A stretch of DNA of 64,000 nt from positions 69,211,226 through 69,275,225 of the forward strand of contig OU744723.1 of NCBI GenBank assembly GCA_916613615.1. The letters run 5' to 3'. The translations under genes were made by a program, and so were the position numbers. Below are positions 11,710 through 21,706 of this stretch, one piece after another. Each line of letters starts with the position of its first letter. Position 1 is the first letter of the stretch. A model generated the notes under the pieces. It saw only the letters and a program-made list of their open reading frames with translations. It had not been told where the DNA came from and made no database searches. This stretch comes from Steromphala cineraria (Eukaryota; Mollusca; Gastropoda; Trochida; Trochidae).

Positions 11710-14700
11710 TCATGGGAGGTCCTTCGGTGGTCCTGACTTGACTTGAGTGGGCGGAGCCTCGTAAGGGGGCGGGGCCTGCACTTCCGGGTTCGGTGGTGGA
11801 AGGAGCTGGGCAATCCCACCTGCCAGAGAAAGAGCTTTAGTCAAACACCAATATTACCACACAACATGATCAGTTTTCTCATGACCCCTTGCAGAGATGA
11901 AGTCGCGTATATATGTTCCAGTAGATATGTAAAATCAGGGAATATGAACAGTGCCATGCTAAAAGTATTGCAACAGACATTCTTTTCCCATAGGCTCCGA
12001 TGTTACTTCAGTGTAGCATAAAAAAAATTCTGCCTCATTTAAATTATATTTTACCGTAAATGGACATGAAAATAGAAAATCTACTCTGCAACTCATACAC
12101 AATTTCAGATTTTGGATACAATTTATTTCTAAAGAAATGGTTGAATGTATAATATTTTAAAAGAAATTTTAGAAATGATAAGTCGAATTTTTCCCGTTTT
12201 CCAAAACAAAGCTTAATATTAATGAAATTGAAAAATATGAACATGATCTCAACATGTTAGATTAGAAACATGCTAAGTTTTATAAGTTTTCGCTCACTGC
12301 CATGCTTATAATTTAAACAACACAGAAATAACATTTGAGCCTATGGGAAAATGACGTTTGTTGCAATTCTTGCAACACTTGGAAATAGGTGCAGAGAGTG
12401 TAAGAGACACGTAAATATGCCTACCTTGCGTCACTTCCGGTGTGAAGCCCTGGTTGCTGTACACCATACCTTGCTGGTATGCTACTTGGTACCCTGGTGC
12501 CTGGTACGATATGGCTTGATACCCGTATGGCGGAGGCTGAAGTGAGTGGACGGGCGGGTTCATAAGTGCTCCAGGGGGTGCCACGACGATTCCACCTGTG
12601 CTTGTAGGTAGAACAGAACCTCCGTATTTAATCCTGGTATGTTCTGCTGTGACCTGCCTCTCTACGTAACTTCGGTTGTGCTCGTTGACCAGACAAGGCA
12701 GACGACACCCGTCAATCAGCCAACCAATCCCGAAAATGCCGAAGGTGAAGAAGTACAGGAAGCCCCAGACTGGACGGTTGAGATAGAAGTGATGCCAACC
12801 CATCCAGCCAAGCGGAAACCACAACACGTAAGCATCGTCAATATACTTCAATCCTGGGTCCTTCTCCCCGTTTTGAATGGCGTTAGCCCGTTCCACCAAG
12901 AAGGGCATTCGGAACCAATCGTAAATCCAGCCGAACCCGAACAGGCCGAGTGTAAAGGTATACAGCACTCCCCATAGGTAACGTTCGAGGTAGTAATGAT
13001 GCGCGCCGAGCAGTCCGAGAGGAGATAGCGCGAATAGGTAGCCCTCGCACTTGGTCTTCGGGGTTCGGCTTCCCTCGGGATTCTCGTTGGCTTCTTCTAC
13101 CATATACGGGATACGGAACAGGTCGATCAGGAAGCCGATTCCGAAAACGCCAAATGTGAAGAAGTAGAGAAGTCCCTGGCCTGGCTTCCTCAGGTAGAAG
13201 AGATGGAATCCTGGGGACACAAACAGTATATCGATGGAACGTTGAACTTACAACACGTTACACATAGTTTATGGTACAGTTGATATAGTGCAAATTGCAT
13301 TTGTAAACGTTCGCGATGCCTTGGCCATGAGAGTTTATTTCCATAACGGAAGGGGCCAGGCGATTTTTTGTATTTCTGTCAAACTGGTTATGCCTGGCTA
13401 AGATTTACATTACCTCCAAGTTTATGTTGTCGATCGTTAATGGTATGCACACAATTAGTCTTGGTCGAACAAATTGCTGACATGACGCGAGGTACATGCT
13501 CATTACTTTCAGACGATGTAAGATTAGTAGCTTAACGTATGCCTTCTTTTGGTGAAATGGAAGTTAAATTTAGAAGAAGATAAATAAAACGTGATATATC
13601 GATTCCAATTCAACAACAAGATAACTAGCCAAATGAGTGTTCTAGAACGGTGGCCCCAAACTTTGACGACTTTATGTCATATGGCCGTCTTAGTTTACCA
13701 AACTTCGAATTCCGAGATGTCTCAGCGATTGTAAGCAACTAATCTTCTTCTTCAATAAAAGACTTTTACAATTCTATATAAGTTAAAATATGTGCCTGTC
13801 CCTTAATGCCTCTCCGAAACATAAGCCATCACATATTGGAAGTATTGTGTTAGTCACACGACGGTCACTGAAGCGTCCCTTAAATAACACACGAGCCTTA
13901 AGTAACAAGATAATCATTCGACACGCGCCATTTAAGTAAAGTGATTCAGCGATTCACTTGATATTATAGATAAATATTCACTGTTAGAGGATATAAAGCG
14001 ACTTAAATGTAATACTATATTTATTGCATTGATTACAGTTAACGAATAATTTTTTGGTGAGTTTGGTACTAAATCATTTACGATTTGGTTAAAAATATAC
14101 AGTTCTAAAAATAAAAGTACAGTGCACGCTCAGCAATGTTACGTCCATTTCTCTCCCCAAAAAGGGTTATACATGTTGGTGTTCCGCAAAAATGGCTTTT
14201 CAACAGTAATTGCTCACTTGCTTGTTTTTATTTGATCGTAAATAAACGAATTGTAAGCTGTTTGACCTTATGATGAGTATACCTTTGGCATAAACTAGTA
14301 TTTATTGGGGGGGAGGGGGGATTTGAAGAAACAACATTTAAAAAACGCTTCTGCCCCTTTACAATAACTATACTAAACTAGTAGTTCATCAACGGTTTGA
14401 CTAAATTACTGATCTAAAATAATATTCAAAAACTGTTGCCTACATATTCAGCGACCAAATAGCCTAAGGGTCGAAAGATGAACGGGCGTATAGGGTAACC
14501 TTATAATAATAAATAATAGTATAATTATTTCACTGTATATGCATGACAAAACAAGCTCAAACACTTTAGTGTTAAGATTGTTTTTGTGCAACCACTCATC
14601 ATGCAAAAACCAATCAACCAAACAAAATCCAAGTGCCAAATCAGATTCCCTGGAAGCGCATGTAAAATCCTCAAATGAAGTCAGTAATAGAACCAAACTT

Positions 14701-15009
14701 ACCAAGCAGACCAAACGGAAACCAGAGGACATACGCATCGAACTTGTTCTTCTTGCCCCGGAGGGTGGGGTCTCTAATCTCGCGGTTTGCATCTCTCACG
14801 AGACATGGCACTCGGAAGAGATCGATCAGGTAGCCCACCCCGAAGAGTCCGAATGTGAAGAGGTAAGCGATCCCGAACCAGGGCCGATTGAGATAAAAGT
14901 GGTGGGCACCAAGAACTCCCAGAGCGAGAGCGAGGATATACGTCTCCACTATAGACTTGGTGTACTGCTGGACGTGGGTCACCGTCAACCGGACCTGGGT
15001 CTTGTCCAT
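11710..15009 (-). CDS. Quadruple TM2-domain membrane protein with PPxY tail (complete, 3 exons)
   Basis: Gene model from splice signals. Exon 1 15009-14703 (ATG then donor CTTG|GTAAGT, phase 1), exon 2 13210-12425 (acceptor CCCCAG, donor CAAG|GTAGGC, phase 1), exon 3 11819-11710 (acceptor TGGCAG, stop TGA). The sum is 1203 bases, giving 400 residues without a frame break. There are four consecutive TM2 domains, each two hydrophobic helices with a [17 protein letters not shown] turn and a [15 protein letters not shown] end, at roughly residues 28-80, 93-148, 160-215 and 228-283. Eight membrane helices are therefore predicted. The C-terminal 110 residues are rich in Pro, Tyr and Gln and contain two PPPY motifs (QPPPYGYQ and APPPYEAPP), which typically bind WW domains. 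Single TM2 proteins are widespread; the function of this multi-TM2 form is unknown. A second in-frame ATG at 15024 and a possible 5'UTR splice site leave the start slightly open. Confidence 0.88.
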
Positions 15010-15091
15010 CTGGAGGTATAACATAAGCTACTCTTTAAGAATGAAGGGTCAAACCTGTTTTCTGTCAGACATGTTCTACGCATAGACAAAA

Positions 15092-15194
15092 TCATCCTGT
15101 AAACCAGGCGACGTTATTCTTTCGCTTCGCTTCGAAATAATAGTCTATTTCGAAGCGTAGCGAAAGGAATAAAGTCGACTGGTTTACAGGATGA
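15092..15194. repeat. Foldback hairpin with ~48-bp arms
   Basis: Arms 15092-15139 and about 15147-15194 are inverted copies of each other (TCATCCTGTAAACCAG at the outer end, TTCGCTTCGCTTCGAAATA at the inner end) around a loop of about 7 bases. It lies 83 bases upstream of the start of the TM2 gene. The inner TTCGCTTCG motif resembles the CTCG-rich centres of the other foldbacks only loosely. Confidence 0.85.
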
Positions 15195-16742
15195 GACAAC
15201 ATGGACATTCCAATTTCTAAGCCGATATTTTATAGAAATGGGTTCAGTACATACCGACGACAAATACTGTGGAAAAAGCATAACATGCCATATGATAATC
15301 AACGAGAATTGCATTTGCCTGAAAAGTCCCCAATTCATCCACAAAACAAGGGTCTATAAAACTGTTTGCATCGTCCAAACACACTGTGGTCGGACCTTTC
15401 TTAGGAAGTTACGAAAATGATCCCAAACATCTGTGCAACATTCTGCTTTGTGCAACCAATCCGCAACTATGAAGATATATATGCTTGGCCATTAACATCA
15501 TTTGAATAGTATATATCACGTACAATATCACAGTCAGAGTAAGTAGAATATGTGTATACCCTTTGTTAATAGGCATGGTAGTACTAACAAAGTGAGAAAT
15601 GTTCTTGACTATAATATGAATCTTAATATTACCCTTTTGGTAGACTTCGGGATTTCTCTCATATGGTAGATAAAGTGTAAGACTATACACAATTCGATAT
15701 CTACCGACGAATATTGTTAAAATATTTAAATGTTGCGATATAGGTATGTGTTGAATGTTTAACATTTTCACAAACCATGTTCCATGATCACATTGATAAA
15801 GTATCAATCTAATAATTTCCAACACGAAAGGCGAGATGAATAGAAAGGAGTATATAAACACAGAAGATGGAAATAAAAGATGGATGAAGGAATAAAACCC
15901 CAGACAAAGAGAGAGGCGAGAATTAATAAGTATAACATATATTTTTTGAATATATATTTCCTAAAGCCATAGGAACAGTATACTAATGAAATTAAATGAG
16001 TTTGTTGTTCCTGAGAGATATTATTGATATTTTCATGATTTAGCCCTGTCAGTTTCCCGCATAAAAAGATTAGAAATATTTTAGTACACACTTACAAATT
16101 GTACATGCAAGGAGAAAAAGCCCTTAAATAGGGATCTCACAAAACAAAAATAAATGTTTCCAATCGCAAGACAATTTCATTTAATCACAAGCTTCAATTG
16201 AAACAAACGAACCATTGCTTGATTGATTTAAATTGATTTAAAGGTGTTCACACAAAACTGTCAACCAACAGCTTTCGCTTGGCCTTGATAATACTGACGG
16301 ACAATGGAGTTGACAAGAGAGAAATTTGACTCGGCGAAATTCACTTTGGTAAAACATAATAATATATGGAAAATTTTAAGATATACAATATGAAAAATGT
16401 CTCTTCTTCCACTTTTATAAGAACAAATGACATACCGGATGTTCCATAAACGTAACCATTACGCTTAAATAATTGAAACAACGAGAGAGATGTGAAATAC
16501 CTTTCAGTTTGTGTTGACGCTACCAGCGAATAAGGCAGTGTCACAAGGTAACTGTTTATCTATATTGTAAATGATATCATACAGTTCGACCGTCCCACGC
16601 GTCTGTTTATAGACATATCAGCATATTGTCATTAGATATTTTCATACTGATAACAATGAGAAACAATCATCCAATCATTATTTTCAATATGTGTTAACTC
16701 TTATTTGTCCCTTATAAGCAACCTGAAGTTAGCAGCGGATTA

Positions 16743-16770
16743 GTTATTCGTTATTCGAATAACGAATAAC
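16743..16770. repeat. Perfect 28-bp palindrome
   Basis: A perfect inverted repeat of two 14-base arms (GTTATTCGTTATTC and its complement) with no loop. A further half site GTTCGTTATTCGAAT follows at about 16785. The sequence is followed directly by the tandem array at 16797-17075. Confidence 0.85.
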
Positions 16771-16796
16771 TGACGCAGCAGCGGGTTCGTTATTCG

Positions 16797-17075
16797 AATG
16801 ACTGATCTTTGATTCAGAAAAACATTCAAACATTCAATTATACTCTTATTAGGAGTTTGAATAACTGATCAGAGATTCAGACACACATTCAAACATTCAA
16901 ATCTACTCTTATTAGGAGTTTGAATAACTGATCAGAGATTCAGACACACATTCAAACATTCAAATATACTCTTATTAGGAGTTTGAATAACTGATCAGAG
17001 ATTCAGACAAACATTCAAACATTCAAATATACTCTTACTAGGGATTTGAATAACTGATCAGAGATTCAGACAGAC
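16797..17075 (+). repeat. Minisatellite, about 63-bp unit, four and a half copies
   Basis: Units contain ACTGATCAGAGATTCAGACA, ACATTCAAACATTCAAAT and TACTCTTATTAGGAGTTTGA in constant order. The first copy is the most diverged and the last is truncated where the LINE fragment begins. Confidence 0.88.
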
Positions 17076-17094
17076 TAGTATACTATTAGAGGAG

Positions 17095-17564
17095 AGAACA
17101 TGCTTCAACTGCCATAATCAAATAGAAAATGAGTTCCATGTGTTGTTAAAATGCCCACTGTATGAAAATGAGAGGTCTAAGCTTTATTTTCATTTTGACA
17201 CGCAATTTTATATCGATGTGTTATATTAGTAAATTAGAGTTTATCCTGTCTACCCCCTTTTTATGTTATCTATCCGACAAAACCTGCTATTTTATTCTTA
17301 GCGCGAGAAGCAATTACTTATATGTGTAATAACTATATTAATTAATACTCGTTTTGACTTGTACCACTATCCTAATATTTTATTTGTGTATAGTATACTT
17401 TTTACCAATCTTTTGGTTGTAATACTTTTTATATCTTAACATAATATATATACCTTACAACATTTTATGTCGTGTGTCTACAACATCGTATTCTCTTATA
17501 TGTCTCTCATAACTCTAATAAGAGTGGCTCATGCATTACATGTTTTATCTATGTATATTTTATG

Positions 17565-17596
<32 letters not shown>

Positions 17597-17642
17597 TATC
17601 ATGTAATGTGGTGAGACGTTAATAAACTATCTGTCTGTCTGT
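17095..17642 (+). mobile_element. Non-LTR retrotransposon (LINE) 3' end, decayed
   Basis: From 17095 the frame reads a CCHC-type C-terminal knuckle of a LINE reverse transcriptase protein: C-F-N-C, then IENEFH, then LLKCPLY and ENERSKL. Stop codons follow near 17225. The block ends in TTAATAAACTATCTGTCTGTCTGT (split: TTAATAAACTAT then CTGT repeats) at about 17619-17642, a tail typical of CR1/L2-like invertebrate LINEs. Only the last part of the element is present. The clade assignment is inferred. Confidence 0.72.
17568..17592. repeat. (TA)n microsatellite
   Basis: Uninterrupted TA dinucleotide run inside the LINE tail region. A second (TA)n run lies at 34901-34921. Confidence 0.9.
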
Positions 17643-19815
17643 AATGTAACTGATTTGTTCCCATTGTAATTATGTCTCCTGCAAGGTTTTCGGGACACAT
17701 ATAATGTTTTCGGCTCCATCCGTGGTTCTGTGGTTCCGTTATTCCGAAATGCTTTTGTTTCAGGCAATATCTCAAAAACACTCAACATATTTTGACGAAA
17801 CTTTGTATATTGTTACATATAACGATGGAGTGCTGCCTCTTTATATTTTGGTTATCGTGAATTATAATTGTTTCCTGGTCTCCATGGAAACAATTTGAAC
17901 TTAATATGGAAGATTATTCCCCTTTCAGGCCTCATTATCGAAATCGTTAAGTATAATGTAACCATACAGTGTTTAGATTTGTAACAGTTTATATGTTTCA
18001 GTGTTCATAACATCATAAATTTGAATAATCGGTAAATGTACAATGTGTTGTCTAGAACATGTAAAAGAATTTCTCAACGAAAAACACGATGACTGCCGAC
18101 TGTTTGATTGTCAAGCCTGTCCATCACTTTCAAATGTTGTTACAGTATTAACTCTTTAAAAATAACTAATCACACTTTGATAGCCCTAACATCTACAGAC
18201 ATTTCGGAATCGTGACGAATATCTCTTCCTACCAAAATGAGATTTTGATCTTGAACCCATAATTAACCAATCAATTGGAGTAGCTGGTATAATATATCAA
18301 GAGATGAAATACGGGTAAATCTTGCGCTCCCAAAAGCATAGCAGATAGGTATCATTGTGATATTAATTGTGAGGGACAAATCTTTACCTAACACCCAAAC
18401 GCATTCCCCTAGAATAGCTAGTTTTCAGATAGTTTTATATACAAATAAAGGATAACACATGTAACTTTGTGTCTATTATATTTTTATTTTTATTGATTCG
18501 TATATATAATATTATTGTTTCCGTATTTAGGCTCTTGCACCACCAAGTTGATTTTGGAGAATAGGGAAGTTTAGTTTTCGGCCTGTCTTGATTTATATTT
18601 TTAATAAATAAAGGCTGAAGAAGACACTATAACCCCTCCCATGGGCTCGCCACTGGCTGAGAAATACAAATTAAACAGATAACAGCTGTTAGACAGTCAC
18701 CGTATTTACTCTCATTATCCCATCTCAATGCGGGACGTGACAATGTGCCTTTAAATCTTGGGCCGACTGTAGTTATCACGTGGTCATCCATAAGTCACGT
18801 GACAAACTATGTAGTCATCCGCTTCTTTGATAACGATCAGTCGCACCTTAATCATTTCTATATACAACACACAATCATATGTTGTTGTGTAATTTCATAT
18901 ATATAGGAATAGGGAAATAGCTATAGGAAATGCCATCCCGTTAAATTCTGATACCTTATGTTCAGAATTTGAAATTCAATTTTTGTTAAATATATTTCAC
19001 AGTTCCGAATGTTTTTAATTAACGATGGCTATGTAAACTTGAATCAGAAATTCGTAAGTTTTTATGTAAAGGTGTTACTAGAAAGACATGGAATATTCAT
19101 ATTTTAATTTCATGAACGTCGAACCAATTAAAAAATTATTTGCTTGTAATGTCACTTGCTTCTTTAAGAGGTAGAGTTGAAATGACGACAAGGATGAAAG
19201 GATAGAAAGGATATATTGATGACAACTTTATTGATGGCATGCGACGCTTCGACATAGGTTCTTGTATCGTTCCTTATTTTGATATCACAGATAACTAGAC
19301 TTGCTGACCACTCGTTTTTGGTTGTTTTCTTGTTATGTTGAGGTACACAACTTGTAGCATGTAAACAATCCAACTATTAAGTGATTGTCATAATTTAAAA
19401 AAATATGTTTTGTAGAAAACCTTAGTTTCTTTTCAATGCAACTTCTGCATATATTTTTCTGTGAGTCAAAAAGAAACCATATAAGTTTATATAACATTAA
19501 ACTGATGTTTTCATTAGATTTCAAGTTTCCATGAATATGTAATTTCAAATCAACACCTGTTGAGAGACCAATCTGTAATTTTCATGGCATAATGTTTTGC
19601 AGCGGGGCTAGACAGAAATGGCTGATTAACGAAAAAATACCGAATAATGCGGTCATTCCTTTATTTTGATTGTTTGGTCACGTGACCTCGTGCATTTGCA
19701 TCATATTGGAAGCCCTTCGATTTGAAGCGGCCCTAGAATCTCCGTCATTGTCGTGGTGGACTGTCGAGTAGGGGCGAATGAGTTTGGAAGTGTCGAGTCA
19801 TGGATAAAACAAAAC

Positions 19816-20004
19816 TCGCAAATTGTAATACCTGCCGTGAATTGTAATAAATCTTGCCTCAAATTGTAATACCTAAACTAAGATTTGTCAGAAAAGCTTC
19901 TACATCAGTGTTAACGCGAAAACTGGTCTAAAATTAATATTTTGGTTCACTTTCATCAACAACGTCTTTTTATTACAATTCACGGCAGGTATTACAATTT
20001 GCGA
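19816..20004. mobile_element. MITE-like element with perfect 36-bp inverted ends
   Basis: Arms 19816-19851 and 19969-20004 are identical inverted copies of 36 bases (outer TCGCAAATTGTAATA, inner GTGAATTGTAATAAA). Each arm contains two AATTGTAATA words, and extra copies of the same word occur inside (about 19862) and just outside (about 20010, inverted). Identical arms suggest recent origin or gene conversion. I could not find a clear target-site duplication. Confidence 0.8.
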
Positions 20005-20392
20005 CTTTTATTACAATTCAGGGCACAAGAAACAGGAATCACAACATAACGTACAGGTTGAATTGAGAGTTCAACAAAGAGTTAGCTGTGACCTTTTACT
20101 TAAGTTATCATAGATCGGTGTTTTCTGTTTTCATAATTTTGAATCTCGAGCTCGCTAATAGACAACCTTTCTCCAAATGAGCTGACCGAAGGGCCATTGA
20201 CAAGTCGTATAGGCCTAATGACTTCTTAATGTTTTTCTTATCGGCACCAATCTAATACTTGAATAACACTTTACTTATACCAGTAAGATTAGAGATGGAC
20301 ATGCGATTGGAATTTTATTTTAAAAAAATAACTACATATTCTCTCGATCCAATACATCCCAGGTTTCTGAGTCTCGTTCAGCACTCCATTGC

Positions 20393-20772
20393 TTGTTTCG
20401 AGGAACATGTTATATCCAAGTAACAAATCAACACATTCCTTGGACCCCCTCCCTGCTGCTTCATGAAGTGCTGTGTTACCATGCCTATCTGCTTATGTAG
20501 TCTCAGCTCCGGCTTTCAGTAAAAGTTTAAGACAACTACCCTTTCCCCAGTAAGCTGCTCTTAGTAATGCTGTTTCACCGTGTTTATTCTGGATATTTAC
20601 TAGCGGTTCTGCCTTCAGTATCCTATCAACGCACTCTTCAAATCCTACCTCTGCTACAGCTATATGAAGTGCTGTGTTACCATGTCTATCTGCTAATGTA
20701 GTCTCAGCTCCGACTTTCAGTAAGAGTTTAAGACAACTACCCTTTCCCCAGTAAGATGCTCTTAGTAATACT
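20393..20772 (-). pseudogene. Ankyrin-repeat gene fragment (disabled)
   Basis: Reading down the minus strand there are about three and a half ankyrin repeats (GNTALHIAVAEVGFEECVD, GETALLRAAYWGKGSCLKLL, GNTALHEAAGRGSKECVDLL). The frame is broken at 20493-20495, where the TTA leucine codon of the sister repeat (GAETTLADRHGN) has become TAA. The 5' end fades into unrelated sequence near 20772 and the 3' end into unrelated sequence near 20400. Two internal stretches (20480-20560 and 20680-20760) are nearly identical at DNA level. The repeats resemble those of the STAND-ankyrin gene at 42461-48848. No NTPase part is present, so this looks like a partial duplicate. Confidence 0.8.
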
Positions 20773-20887
20773 AGAAAAGTTGGCAATCTTCTAAATTTAA
20801 AAATCTAAATGGAAAAAGATCGACATTTATGTCGAAAGGCAAAAAAACTAATAAGAGATTCAGAGGAAGTGTGTAACGTTCTGAAAA

Positions 20888-21184
20888 CACACATTTGTCA
20901 ACCGATAATAAAGACGGTCAGAGACAGAGGTTCGAATCTCGGAATGGACCCTAGCATAAATATTTTAACAAATTGCACTCATATATAAACCTACATTTCA
21001 AATTTAAACGAAATAATGATTTAAGCGTAATTATTGGTCTATTATTAGAAAACACAAGGGGGTGGGGACACTCTGGTGGCTAAAACCTGATCGAAAACAG
21101 GATAATTTTAACGTATAGAACATTTAAACTAGGGTCCACCGAGTTTTGAACCTCTGTCTGTCTTTATTATAGGTTAATATGTGC
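20888..21184. mobile_element. MITE with ~60-bp inverted ends containing a tRNA B-box-like word
   Basis: The left end (ACACATTTGTCAACC, then ATAATAAAGAC, then ACAGAGGTTCGAATCTCGG, then TGGACCCTAG) is repeated in inverted orientation at the right end (CTAGGGTCCACCGAG, TTTGAACCTCTGTCTG, GTCTTTATTAT, GTTAATATGTGC). Each arm spans about 60 bases. A truncated relative lies at 185-430. GGTTCGAATC fits the pol III B-box consensus, but I see no convincing A-box. The element starts about 115 bases upstream (transcription sense) of the ankyrin pseudogene. Confidence 0.78.
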
Positions 21185-21706
21185 AGAAAGATGCTATTCA
21201 TTACTTATAATTTGTCATTATCTATTAAACATAGTATCAAACGTACAAATGATCTATCAAGAAATGAATTCGCCCTAAAAGCTAAACTAATGTTCTTGTT
21301 GCCATTGTGTTATCAAATATTTGAATTATGTTCATTCTTATTAGAGGAAGGAAGAAAGGTCGGATGCATTACATACAATAAACTATTTTGACTTAACTTG
21401 ATTAAAATCATGCGACCAGCTGGATTACTTTTAGACATTTGTGGAGAGAAACTCCCTAGCGGAACAAATAAATATCCCGTAATCGTTAATACATTGAAAC
21501 TTTTTGAATTCTGTTAGAACAAGTTCCTTTCCGAAAAAGTCATTGTTTTGAAACTTTTATTCCCGGTTCAGGTTCGATTTTAATCAGGCTTTGGAATATG
21601 CTATTTTGGAGAGGAATAAAACTGTCACCCATGTTCATGTATCTAAGTTCAAAGTAACACAGAACAGCATCATTAATCGATACAAGACTTTGGGAGACAA
21701 CTATGT

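Larger units (their letters stand above)
15010..20392. other. Intergenic region with hairpins, tandem repeats and a LINE tail, no intact gene
   Basis: Holds the foldback at 15092-15194, a 28-bp palindrome at 16743-16770, a ~63-bp tandem array at 16797-17075, a LINE 3' end at 17095-17642 with a (TA)n run at 17568-17592, and an inverted-repeat element at 19816-20004. The remaining ORFs of 60-150 residues (for example 15409-15861 and 15804-16091, minus) are low-complexity AT-rich frames that I cannot support as genes. Confidence 0.6.

Noticed and set aside
12639..12977. 112-residue plus-strand ORF
   Set aside because: Antisense of the TM2 exon 2; the TM2 strand is supported by domains, splice sites and phase.
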